A stretch of DNA of 64,000 bases from Treponema pedis (GTDB taxonomy: Bacteria > Spirochaetota > Spirochaetia > Treponematales > Treponemataceae): contig NZ_CP045670.1 in the NCBI RefSeq assembly GCF_017161325.1, forward strand, positions 1,791,367-1,855,366. The letters run 5' to 3'. Both the position numbers and the translations under genes were made by a program. Under the pieces are notes generated by a model, which saw nothing but the letters and a program-made list of their open reading frames with translations, had not been told where the DNA came from and did no database searches. Below are positions 8,720-16,733 of the stretch, one piece after another (position 1 is the first letter of the stretch; the number at the start of each line of letters is the position of its first letter).

Positions 8720-9595
8720 ATGGACAGTATAACACACGCTTCAAATGCCGAAGTTATTTCGGTAATAAAATCTTTTTTGATTAGCCATTTTACATTTTCA
8801 ACTGTTGTAAGTTATGCGCTTTTTTTTCTGCTGATTGTATTTTTACTTGTTTTTTTTAAAACGATAAATAAATTGGCTTCTAAATTTACTGCAAAAAAAT
8901 GCTCGGTACAAACTCAGCATCTTATAAAAAAAGTTATACACTATATAGGTATTATAGTTATAATTTCTACCGTTTTTAAAAGACTCGGCATTAATTTAAC
9001 CGCTTTATTGGGTGCTGCCGGTATTGCAGGTATTGCAATAGGTTTTGCAGCTCAAACTTCCGTTGCAAATGTTATTTCGGGTCTTTTTGTTATGGGTGAA
9101 AAAGCTTTTGAAATAGGAAATATTATTCAGATAAATGATATAATGGGTACCGTAGAAGCCATAGACTTGTTGTCCGTTACTTTAAAAACTTTCGACCATC
9201 AGGCGGTACGTATTCCGAATGAAACCGTTATAAAAGCGAATTTAATTAATTACTCAAGATACCCCTATTGGCGCGTAAAAATGGATATTTCGGTGGCATA
9301 CGGCACGGATTTAAAAAAAGCTGAAGAGGTTTTACTGTGTGCTGCAAAAACAATTGAATTTACTCTTACCGACCCGCCTCCCTTTGTGCGGTGGAACGGT
9401 TTTAAAGATTCCGCAATTACTTGTACGCTGCACGCATGGGCTTTAAATGAAAATTTCGGAAAATTGCAAAATGCTCTTTATCTTGCCGTAAATGAACGGT
9501 TTAAACAAGCAGGAATTACAATCCCGTTTCCGCAGTTGGATATACATATTGATAGGGAGGGGCAAAGTACGCCTGATGAAAATATGACGGTATAA
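8720..9595 (+). CDS. Small-conductance mechanosensitive channel (MscS family)
   Basis: This 291-residue MscS-type channel opens on membrane tension and releases solutes during hypo-osmotic shock. It has two hydrophobic helices, then the pore-lining helix with alternating small residues (LTALLGAAGIAGIAIGFAAQTSVANVISG region, about residues 95-123), then the beta domain (FEIGNIIQINDIMGTVEAIDL) and the C-terminal alpha/beta domain. The frame extends 17 codons upstream to ATG at 8669, but a promoter with its -10 at 8708-8713 makes ATG 8720 the likely start, on a leaderless message. It stands next to an SSS symporter and ArsS-locus genes; a link to that pathway is not shown. Confidence 0.85.
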   Translation: MDSITHASNAEVISVIKSFLISHFTFSTVVSYALFFLLIVFLLVFFKTINKLASKFTAKKCSVQTQHLIKKVIHYIGIIVIISTVFKRLGINLTALLGAAGIAGIAIGFAAQTSVANVISGLFVMGEKAFEIGNIIQINDIMGTVEAIDLLSVTLKTFDHQAVRIPNETVIKANLINYSRYPYWRVKMDISVAYGTDLKKAEEVLLCAAKTIEFTLTDPPPFVRWNGFKDSAITCTLHAWALNENFGKLQNALYLAVNERFKQAGITIPFPQLDIHIDREGQSTPDENMTV

Positions 9596-9601
9596 TTACG
9601 G

Positions 9602-9661
9602 AGTATTTTTATATTTGTCAATATATTTTAATAAATTTACATCTTTTTTAATAAAAATACT
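9602..9661 (+). terminator. Long inverted repeat after the MscS gene
   Basis: AGTATTTTTAT (9602-9612) pairs exactly with ATAAAAATACT (9651-9661) across an AT-rich loop of 38 bases. It begins seven bases past the MscS stop and its far arm touches the -35 box of the next promoter. It could end MscS transcription or cover that promoter. Confidence 0.4.
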
Positions 9662-9689
9662 TGACTATTATTATACCGATATTTATACT
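9661..9689 (+). promoter_or_regulatory. Promoter of the SSS symporter gene
   Basis: TTGACT (9661-9666), exactly 17 bases, TATACT (9684-9689). The ATG at 9728 follows with GAAGAGG as ribosome site, giving a normal leader of about 30 bases. Confidence 0.75.
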
Positions 9690-9727
9690 CTTTATGTTTT
9701 AATTATCTTAAACTGAAGAGGTTGATT

Positions 9728-11104
9728 ATGTTTAATGCGGGCCTTTTGTTTTGGGGCTTTTTAATCGTATACGGACTGGTAATGACGGTTTTTTCCCCTA
9801 AAGCTGTAAGTTTGGGCGGTTTTTTTAGAGGAGAGGATAAAAAAGGTCGGGAAAGTTCTCCTTTTATGTTGACGGCAAGTATTTTTATAAGCTGGATATT
9901 TGCAAAATCGGTTACCAATGCGGCAAATTTAGGTGCCGCATACGGCATTGTCGGAGGTATAGCATATGCGATATATTGGCTTTGTATTCCGTTGGCGGGT
10001 TTTGCAATATACAGATTGCGTAAAAAATATGCCGCTTCCGGTTTGGTAAGTTTTTTAACGGATAACTACGGTAAAGGAGCTGCCATAGCTTTTTCCGCAG
10101 CAATTTTAATACGTTTGTTTAATGAGGTATGGAGCAACACTTCAGTAGTAGGAGGGTATTACGGTAAAACGGGAAGCGGCGAATTTATTATAGCTGCAAG
10201 TCTGTTTACTTTTATAACTCTTGTATACTCAATGCGCGGAGGCCTTAGAAGCTCTATAGTAACCGATGCAATTCAAGCGGTTATTTTCGTATTCTTCGTT
10301 GCATGGATAATAGCTATTATTCTTCCAAATCATTCAATAGGCACTTTTATAAGTTCCGGTAATTGGAAATTAGATGCAGGCGTTGATATGCTTTTAGTTT
10401 CCGTTTTGCAAATTTTCAGCTATCCGTTTCATGACCCGGTACTAACCGACAGAGGTTTTATTTCTAATGAAAAAGATATGCTTAAATCGTTTATTATCGC
10501 AGGTGCTTTAGGATTTATTGCAATTTTAGTATTCAGCTTTATAGGCATTCACTCTTCTTTAAACGGCTTGCCTTTATCCGGCAATGTTCCTGCTGATTTG
10601 GGAAAATCTTTAGGTATAACCGCATATTTTGTAATGATTGCCGTAATGATATCCGCGGCGGGTTCTACTCTTGACTCCACGTTTTCCAGTTTGGCAAAAT
10701 TAACCGCATATGATTTTCCGCGTATGAACGGAAAAGATTTAGGCGCTAACGCCAGAAAAATAGGAATGGCAGTTATGGTGATAATTGCAGTTTTGGGGAA
10801 TCTTCCTATGATAATGGGTACGGATATTTTAAAAGCAACCACTATAAGCGGTACTATGATAATGGGTCTGGCTCCCGTGTTTTTACTTCATGGAATTGTA
10901 AAACCCACAAAACTCGGATTTCACTTAAGTTTTTGGTGCGGAATTATTTTGGGTTTTGCTTTGACGTTTAATATGCTGCCTGAGTTTTTAGTGATGGGCA
11001 CGGGGAAATATGCTTTGCTTTTAGGGGCTAATTTTTACGGTCTTATTTTGTGTACGGCAGGATATATATTGCCCGGTATATTTTGCAAAAACGCAGTTAA
11101 TTGA
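9728..11104 (+). CDS. Sodium:solute symporter family (SSS) transporter
   Basis: This integral membrane protein of 458 residues has about 13 hydrophobic helices and the SSS fold. Helpful signatures are GGFFRGEDK after helix 1, FLTDNYGK, SMRGGLRSSIVTDAIQAVIF (the conserved helix-5 region of SSS carriers) and SAAGSTLDSTFSSLAK near helix 8, which holds the sodium-site serines and threonines. The substrate cannot be told from sequence. TTG at 9722 is in frame, but ATG at 9728 has correct spacing to GAAGAGG. It has its own promoter and terminator, so it is a single-gene unit within the ArsS locus and could import a precursor or recover the product of that pathway. Confidence 0.85.
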   Translation: MFNAGLLFWGFLIVYGLVMTVFSPKAVSLGGFFRGEDKKGRESSPFMLTASIFISWIFAKSVTNAANLGAAYGIVGGIAYAIYWLCIPLAGFAIYRLRKKYAASGLVSFLTDNYGKGAAIAFSAAILIRLFNEVWSNTSVVGGYYGKTGSGEFIIAASLFTFITLVYSMRGGLRSSIVTDAIQAVIFVFFVAWIIAIILPNHSIGTFISSGNWKLDAGVDMLLVSVLQIFSYPFHDPVLTDRGFISNEKDMLKSFIIAGALGFIAILVFSFIGIHSSLNGLPLSGNVPADLGKSLGITAYFVMIAVMISAAGSTLDSTFSSLAKLTAYDFPRMNGKDLGANARKIGMAVMVIIAVLGNLPMIMGTDILKATTISGTMIMGLAPVFLLHGIVKPTKLGFHLSFWCGIILGFALTFNMLPEFLVMGTGKYALLLGANFYGLILCTAGYILPGIFCKNAVN

Positions 11105-11105
11105 G

Positions 11106-11137
11106 GTTGAAAGAATTTGCTTGGATTTCAACTTTTT
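11106..11137 (+). terminator. Terminator after the SSS gene
   Basis: GTTGAAA (11106-11112) and TTTCAAC (11126-11132) form a seven-base stem, followed by five T residues. It lies right after the SSS stop codon at 11104. Confidence 0.65.
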
Positions 11138-11146
11138 AATGAATTT

Positions 11147-11152
11147 TATAAT
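11147..11152 (+). promoter_or_regulatory. -10 element of the metallophosphatase gene
   Basis: A perfect TATAAT lies eight bases before ATG 11161. No good -35 is seen at 16-18 bases. There is no Shine-Dalgarno sequence, so the message is probably leaderless. Confidence 0.45.
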
Positions 11153-11160
11153 AAAATACT

Positions 11161-12102
11161 ATGAATATTCCCGGAAGAACCTGTCCTATGGATTACGGTA
11201 TTGATATACAAACTTTTTCCGATACGGCTGCCGACATTAAAACCGATTCCTTATATGTAGCAGGCGGATTATACGGTAATTTACAGGCTTTGGAAAAAAT
11301 TTTATCTATGGCATACGAAGAAAAAGTAAAACCTATAATAGTATTTAACGGAGATATTCATTGGTTTGATAAAAATATAAACGATTTTAAAAAAATTGAA
11401 AAAATAGTTTTACGGCATCTTCCGCTGCTGGGTAATGTGGAATCCGAACTTGTAAGAAACAATGATATAAATGCTGGTTGCGGCTGTGCTTATCCTTCCT
11501 GTGTAGATGACGATACCGTACGGCGCTCCAATTTAATACATTCGGATTTAAAAAAAATACTTTCCCTTTGCCCGTCTTTAATACAAACAATAAAAAGACG
11601 AAAAAAAGCCGTTGTTGCCGCCGTAAAAAACAAAAGAGTCGCAATTACGCATGGAGATGAAACATCTCTGGCCGGCTGGAAATGTTCTGCAGAGAGTTTA
11701 AAAGACGGTGAAAGACAAAGAGAAATATGTTTAAGACTTTTAAAAAGTAATATCGATATTTTTGCATGTACTCATACATGTTCTCCGGCAGCCTTTGCAA
11801 AAAACGGAAAATGTGTAATTAACAACGGTTCTTCAGGAATGCCCAATTTTAAAAAAGGTTTATACGGTTTATTAACTTCAATCTCGGAAAATCCTCATGT
11901 TGAAGCTGTATACAGAGTTGTTATAGACGATTTATATATAGAAGCCTTACCTATATTGTATGATACGGCAGCCTTTCTTTCATGGTTCGATAATATTTGG
12001 CCTATAGGTTCTCCCGCATCAATATCCTACAGAAATAGAATAGTAAACGGTACGGAACTCTCTGTTAAAGATGCTATTATTGAAGGGTTCGATATTGTTT
12101 AA
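11161..12102 (+). CDS. Metallophosphatase-like protein of ArsS-type loci
   Basis: The 313-residue protein has a calcineurin-like phosphoesterase layout: LYVAGGLYGNLQALEKIL (first metal loop, with the usual Asp/His replaced), IVFNGDIHWFD (GD metal motif), LLGNVESEL (the GN[HD]-like loop), AITHGDE and ACTHTCSP (histidine motifs), and INNGSSGMPNF. The opening RTCPMDYG is the characteristic start of the metallophosphatase that accompanies ArsS radical SAM genes in many bacteria, which supports ATG 11161 as start. It probably removes a phosphate from a pathway intermediate in the cytoplasm. Note that the first metal motif is degenerate (GGLYGN instead of GDxHG), while GN and the histidines are kept. 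Confidence 0.75.
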   Translation: MNIPGRTCPMDYGIDIQTFSDTAADIKTDSLYVAGGLYGNLQALEKILSMAYEEKVKPIIVFNGDIHWFDKNINDFKKIEKIVLRHLPLLGNVESELVRNNDINAGCGCAYPSCVDDDTVRRSNLIHSDLKKILSLCPSLIQTIKRRKKAVVAAVKNKRVAITHGDETSLAGWKCSAESLKDGERQREICLRLLKSNIDIFACTHTCSPAAFAKNGKCVINNGSSGMPNFKKGLYGLLTSISENPHVEAVYRVVIDDLYIEALPILYDTAAFLSWFDNIWPIGSPASISYRNRIVNGTELSVKDAIIEGFDIV

Positions 12103-12157
12103 ACATTGCCGATGGGTATAAATAATTAAAAAATTTAGATATTTATTTATAAATTTA

Positions 12158-12187
12158 TTGACAATAGTTTATATATTATGATATAAT
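12158..12187 (+). promoter_or_regulatory. Promoter of the SUMF1 to ArsS operon
   Basis: TTGACA (12158-12163), 18 bases, TATAAT (12182-12187): both hexamers are perfect. The first gene starts at 12234, with GAGGAAGG as ribosome site. No other promoter of this quality is seen before 16663, so this one probably drives the five genes up to arsS. Confidence 0.8.
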
Positions 12188-12233
12188 GTTTTTTAATAAA
12201 TATATAAAAAAATTATGCATAGAGGAAGGTTTT

Positions 12234-13272
12234 ATGATAAAATTAAACAAAGCCAAAAAAAGATTTCAATATGGGAAAATTTTTTACTCGGTAATACTGC
12301 TTAAAGCCGTTTTTATTTTTATAAGCTGTAATTATAAAATAGTTCCTTATAAAGAGGCCGGGAAAGAAAACTCTTCTGAAATAAAGGTTGTACATTCAGA
12401 TGATTTTGTTGAAATAACACCGCCCGTATCGGGGATTATCGGCAAAGGAAATCAGGGGGTATTTGTTCAAGGCAGAACGGTTATGTTAAGTGACTATGCA
12501 ATGGATAAATATGAGCTTTCATATAAATTATGGTATGAAGTAAAAGAATGGGCAAAGAACAACGGGTATGAATTTGCCAATGAGGGAAGGGAAGGTATGC
12601 AAGGTACTATAGGAGCTGTTCCTACTACCGGTGTAAATGTTCCCGTAACTAATATAAACTGGAGAGATGCAATTGTGTGGTGTAACGCTTATACCGAAAA
12701 AGTTTTAGGGCAGAATTTTTGCGTATATACATATCAAGGAAAAATATTGAAAAGTGCTGAAAAGTATGATGGGGCTGCTTCTGCAATTGGAGCCTTTTGG
12801 GCTGATAAAGCGGAATGTAATTTAGAAAAAAAAAGGATATAGACTTCCTACCGAAGCCGAATGGGAATTTGCCGCACGGGGAGGTTGGCAAAATAAACCG
12901 GATTGGGATTTTAAATATGCAGGAAGCGATAGCCCCGACGATGTTGCATGGTACAAAGAAAATTCCGAATATAAGACACATGAGAGCGGTAAAAAACAGG
13001 CGAATACCTTAGGTATTTTCGATATGAGCGGAAATGTATATGAATGGTGTTTCAATAGATTGGGAGTACCTAAGGCGGAAACGGTAATAAATCCTATAGG
13101 GGATAAAACCGTAACATATAGAGCCTTTCGCGGAGGCAGCAGTAATTATGTAAAGGAACATTGTACGGTATATTGCAGACCTAATGCTTTAAGTCAAGAA
13201 ACTAATCCTCAGTCTTTAAACCCGGATAAAAAAAAGCCGACTTTAGGTTTTCGACTTGTAAGGACAAAATAA
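12234..13272 (+). CDS. SUMF1 / formylglycine-generating-enzyme-domain lipoprotein, frameshifted
   Basis: The protein (about 345 residues once the frame is restored) starts with a signal peptide ending in a lipobox (FISC near residue 32). The rest is a SUMF1 domain with AMDKYELSYKLWYEV, VPVTNINWRDAIVWCNAYT, YRLPTEAEWEFAARGG, GIFDMSGNVYEWC and FRGGSSNY ending in LGFRLVR. Catalytic formylglycine enzymes use two cysteines after GGS; here the second is kept (EHC) but the first position is Tyr, so oxidase activity is doubtful and a binding or other modifying role is as likely. The frame breaks at the A9 run 12826-12834; both sides are family-typical. ATG 12234 has an excellent ribosome site. It is first in the ArsS operon. 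Confidence 0.8.
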
Positions 13273-13305
13273 TAGGCAAAAAGATTGGGGCTTGGAGCGG
13301 AATAA

Positions 13306-13842
13306 ATGAAAGTATGTATCTGTAAAAATGAAATAAAAACCGTTTATATTTGTATAATATTTTTTACATCGGCATCATTTGTTTTGTTTACCGCACTTTC
13401 TCTTATTTTTTTTAATGTTCCTGATTACATATATTTAAACATAATAGGTATTTTTATTTTTACTGTATATTTCGGCTTTTTACCGGCTGTTTTATATTTA
13501 CTGTTTATACAATATTTAATGATGAAATTCGGTTTGATATCTTCATTCTGTAATTATAGTTTAACGCTCGGATTTATAAATGTACTTATTATATCTTTAT
13601 GCACAAAGAAGAAAAAAATTGACTATATCGGAATTCTTGTTGCAAGCGTTATCATGGCTGTATGTTCAAACGTATTTTCGATAAAGATATACGGCAGCAT
13701 ATCGAATACCGAAACGATTGATTTTGCGGCAATAATGTCTTTTGGAAAGATAATACGTCAATTTAGAATATATATATTTTCGGGGTTATGTACCGCAGTA
13801 TTTTTTTATATATTCAATATAAGCTGTAGGAGATTAAAATGA
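13306..13842 (+). CDS. Hypothetical membrane protein with about five helices
   Basis: The 178-residue product is almost wholly hydrophobic, with about five membrane-spanning stretches and basic loops (CTKKKKID). I do not recognise the family; size and layout resemble the substrate-binding S component of ECF transporters, but no diagnostic motif is visible. It lies 33 bases after the SUMF1 gene, and its stop overlaps the start of the rhodanese gene (ATGA), so it is firmly in the operon. No energising ECF genes are in the window. It may carry a precursor of the pathway, which is inference from context. Confidence 0.6.
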   Translation: MKVCICKNEIKTVYICIIFFTSASFVLFTALSLIFFNVPDYIYLNIIGIFIFTVYFGFLPAVLYLLFIQYLMMKFGLISSFCNYSLTLGFINVLIISLCTKKKKIDYIGILVASVIMAVCSNVFSIKIYGSISNTETIDFAAIMSFGKIIRQFRIYIFSGLCTAVFFYIFNISCRRLK

Positions 13843-15278
13843 AAAAAAATATTATTATTCGTATCGGTTTTTTATCGGCAATGTGTTTTATATTATCATG
13901 TACACGTGAGCAGGAAAAAAATATTTTGTACAAAGAAAATAAAATTGCGGAAGTTAAATATATTTCTTCTCCGGAACTTGATAAAACCGTACAAATCATT
14001 GATACAAGAACTTCGGATTTGTATTTAGGCTGGAAAAATAATAAAGGTATAAGCGGTCATATAAAAAATGCAATAGATTTTCCTGAAAGTTGGTTTGAGT
14101 ATGAAACGGATAAAACTAAAATAGATATTGAACTTAAAAGAAGGGGAATAGAAAAAGAAAAGAAAACGATAATTTACGGAGATGAAGATTTGGATGAATC
14201 TGTATACCGTAAATTTGCTGCACAAGGATTTTCCGATTTATATATACTTCAAGGCGGATTAAATGAATATTATACACATAATACGGACTTGGAACGACTT
14301 AAAGGTTATCAAAGATATGTTTCTCCTCAATGGCTTCAAGATTTAATTGACGGGAAACCAGTTGAGGCATATAACGGAGAAAAGTATGTTATTATTGAAG
14401 TTTCTGTGCCGGGAGAGCAAAACGAATATAAAAAAGGACATATAAGAGGGGCGGTAAATTTGTTTACTGACGATATTAACCATATTGCAGGTCCTCGTAT
14501 GATACAGGAATATGAAAATATTCCGCTTAAAAAACAATTGACATTTTGGGCATTGCCGCCTGATGAGCAGATTAAAAATGTATTGGAAAATACAGGTATA
14601 GACAAAGATACTATGGTAATATTTTATGCAACAGCCAAGGGAACTACAGGAGCGAACCGAACAGCTCTTGTTATGGATTATGCAGGAGTAAAAAATATTA
14701 AGTTTTTAAACGGCGGTAAAACCTTGTGGAATTTGGAAAAGCGGCCGCTTTCTACCGAATCGGTAAAAATGGAAAAAATAAATTTCGGCACAGCAATTCC
14801 TCAAAATCCAGATATCATAATTGATTACGAAAAAGAGAGACGTCTTATTGATGATAAAAATGCGGTTATAGCATCGGTTAGAAGTTTTGAAGAATATTTG
14901 GGTAAAAAAAGCGGATATACATATATAGATAAAGCGGGTGATATTAAAAATGCACGTTTTGCATATGCAGGCTCCAATCCGTATGCAATGGAAGATTTCA
15001 GAAATTTGGATAACACAATGTTTAATTACAAAATCGTAGAAAAAAGGTGGAAATTGTGGGGTATAACTCCGGAAAAAACCGTCTCATTTCATTGCGGTAC
15101 CGGTTGGAGAGCTTCCGAAACTTATTATATTGCTAAAGCATTGGGGTGGAAAGATGTGGGAGTCTATGTAGGCGGCTGGTATGAATGGAGTAAAAGAGAT
15201 AATAGTCCTGTTATGGAAAAAGGGCTCCCTGAAGACGCTCCGGAGAAAGAGCCGCAAGAATTTTTTAACTGTGAATAA
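13839..15278 (+). CDS. Lipoprotein with three rhodanese-like domains
   Basis: The 479-residue product has a lipoprotein signal (lipobox ILSC at residues 18-21) and then three rhodanese folds: about 45-150 (IIDTRTSD, IIYGDEDLD), about 170-315 (YKKGHIRGAVN, VIFYATAKGTTGANR) and about 330-460 (VIASVRSFEEYLG, VSFHCGTGWRASE). Only the third has an active-site cysteine; the first two lack it and are probably structural. The order resembles thiosulfate sulfurtransferases with inactive leading domains. It is translationally coupled to the membrane protein before it and precedes the AhpD-like gene by 41 bases. Together with the double rhodanese at 6732 it points to extracytoplasmic sulfur or selenium transfer in this locus. 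Confidence 0.85.
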   Translation: MKKNIIIRIGFLSAMCFILSCTREQEKNILYKENKIAEVKYISSPELDKTVQIIDTRTSDLYLGWKNNKGISGHIKNAIDFPESWFEYETDKTKIDIELKRRGIEKEKKTIIYGDEDLDESVYRKFAAQGFSDLYILQGGLNEYYTHNTDLERLKGYQRYVSPQWLQDLIDGKPVEAYNGEKYVIIEVSVPGEQNEYKKGHIRGAVNLFTDDINHIAGPRMIQEYENIPLKKQLTFWALPPDEQIKNVLENTGIDKDTMVIFYATAKGTTGANRTALVMDYAGVKNIKFLNGGKTLWNLEKRPLSTESVKMEKINFGTAIPQNPDIIIDYEKERRLIDDKNAVIASVRSFEEYLGKKSGYTYIDKAGDIKNARFAYAGSNPYAMEDFRNLDNTMFNYKIVEKRWKLWGITPEKTVSFHCGTGWRASETYYIAKALGWKDVGVYVGGWYEWSKRDNSPVMEKGLPEDAPEKEPQEFFNCE

Positions 15279-15319
15279 ATAACTTAACATACTAAAAAAT
15301 CTATCGGAGGTAAACACTT

Positions 15320-15661
15320 ATGGATTCTTATTTCAGTAAAGAAGATTTGGCTAAATTCGGTTCAGGTATACTCGGAGAAGATGCGGGTGAATTATGGGAA
15401 AAATTTATGGGCTATTACGGAGCTGTTTTTAAGGACGGAGCTCTTACGGCCCGTGAAAAAGCTTTGATTGCACTGGCTGTAGCTCATTCCGTTAAATGCC
15501 CTTATTGTATTGACGCGTATACCAATACATGTTTAAATCAGGGCTGCGACCAGGACCAAATTATGGAAGCTATTCATGTTGCAGCTGCAATTAACGGCGG
15601 AGCGACATTGGCTTACGGGGTGCAAAGTAAAAAAATAAGCAATAAAATTACCGGAAGATAG
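15320..15661 (+). CDS. AhpD/CMD-like protein associated with ArsS radical SAM genes
   Basis: The 113-residue protein is of the carboxymuconolactone-decarboxylase/AhpD fold, the subgroup known as arsenosugar biosynthesis-associated peroxidase-like protein. It shows LTAREKALIALAVAHSVKC then the redox pair CPYCIDAYTNTC and a C-terminal helix (AIHVAAAINGGATLAYG). In related proteins the CxxC pair accepts electrons or reduces peroxides. Here it sits 24 bases before arsS with a perfect GGAGG ribosome site, the usual gene order in such loci. Its exact reaction in the pathway is not established. Confidence 0.85.
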   Translation: MDSYFSKEDLAKFGSGILGEDAGELWEKFMGYYGAVFKDGALTAREKALIALAVAHSVKCPYCIDAYTNTCLNQGCDQDQIMEAIHVAAAINGGATLAYGVQSKKISNKITGR

Positions 15662-15685
15662 TTTTTATTTTTTTTGGAGAAAAAA

Positions 15686-16663
15686 TTGAATATTGAAGAA
15701 TTAGAGTCGGTAAAATCCGTGCCCCGTTTTAAAGACTCCGTTACCGAATCTGAATGGCTTACTACATATAAAAACCTTCAGGTTATGCAAATAAATGTCG
15801 GAAGGCTGTGCAATCTTACGTGCAAGCATTGTCATCTTAACGCCGGTCCCGACCGTAAAGAAGTAATGTCTAAAGAGGTTTTTAATGCCTGTCTTCAAAC
15901 TTTTAAAAAGCATAAATTTTCGGTAATCGATATAACAGGAGGCGCTCCCGAAATGAATCCTCATTTTGAATGGTTTATCGGAGAAGCTTCAAAAATTGCG
16001 GATAAATTGATTATTAGAACAAACCTTGTAATTTTGCTTACTGAAAAATATAAACATTTACCTGAATTTTATAAAACACATAAGGTAAACATTGTCTGCT
16101 CTCTTCCTTTTTATTCGGGTAAAAATACCGACTTGCAGCGCGGAAGCGGAACCTTTGAAAAATCCGTACGGGTAATACAATTTTTAAATGAACTCGGATA
16201 CGGAAGTAACCCCGAGCTTATTTTGGATATCGTATATAATCCTCTCGGAGCATCTTTACCGCCCGCACAAAAATCTATGGAAACCTTATACAAAGATAGA
16301 CTGTATTCCAATTACAAAATAGTTTTTAATAATTTATATACGATAACAAATAATCCGATAGGAAGGTTCGGTGATTTTTTAAAAGCTACGGATAATTTGG
16401 ATACTTATCTTAAAACATTATACAATAGTTTTAATTTAAACACGGTAAAAAACATGATGTGCCGCAATCAAATTTCAGTTTCGTGGGACGGATATATTTA
16501 CGATTGCGATTTTAATCAGGCTGCCGATATTAAAGCTGAAGGACAAGTTACAATTTTCGATTTGGCTGACGGAGAATTACGGATGAGGAATATAAAAACC
16601 GGAAAGCATTGTTATGCCTGCACGGCGGGAGCGGGCTCAAGCTGCGGAGGAACGACAGCTTGA
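15686..16663 (+). CDS. arsS: ArsS: arsenosugar-type radical SAM/Cys-rich (selenodomain) protein
   Basis: This is the key enzyme of the locus. It has the radical SAM cluster CNLTCKHC near residue 48, TGGAPEMNPHF (SAM loop) and the C-terminal DUF3641 domain with MCRNQISVSWDGYIYDCDFN and the end CYACTAGAGSSCGG. Members add a 5'-deoxyadenosyl radical-derived group to methylated arsenic in arsenosugar formation; some homologues carry selenocysteine in the terminal motif, while here it is cysteine. No arsM methyltransferase is in the window, so the substrate (arsenic or another chalcogen-like atom) is open. The start is TTG 15686, eight bases after TTGGAG; the TTG at 15674 overlaps that site and is unlikely. 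It is last in its operon. Confidence 0.85.
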   Translation: MNIEELESVKSVPRFKDSVTESEWLTTYKNLQVMQINVGRLCNLTCKHCHLNAGPDRKEVMSKEVFNACLQTFKKHKFSVIDITGGAPEMNPHFEWFIGEASKIADKLIIRTNLVILLTEKYKHLPEFYKTHKVNIVCSLPFYSGKNTDLQRGSGTFEKSVRVIQFLNELGYGSNPELILDIVYNPLGASLPPAQKSMETLYKDRLYSNYKIVFNNLYTITNNPIGRFGDFLKATDNLDTYLKTLYNSFNLNTVKNMMCRNQISVSWDGYIYDCDFNQAADIKAEGQVTIFDLADGELRMRNIKTGKHCYACTAGAGSSCGGTTA

Positions 16664-16733
16664 AACCCGTTATTTATAAAAATCGGTTTATTTTAAATTG
16701 CACAAAAATACGATGTTTGAAATATATTTAAAA

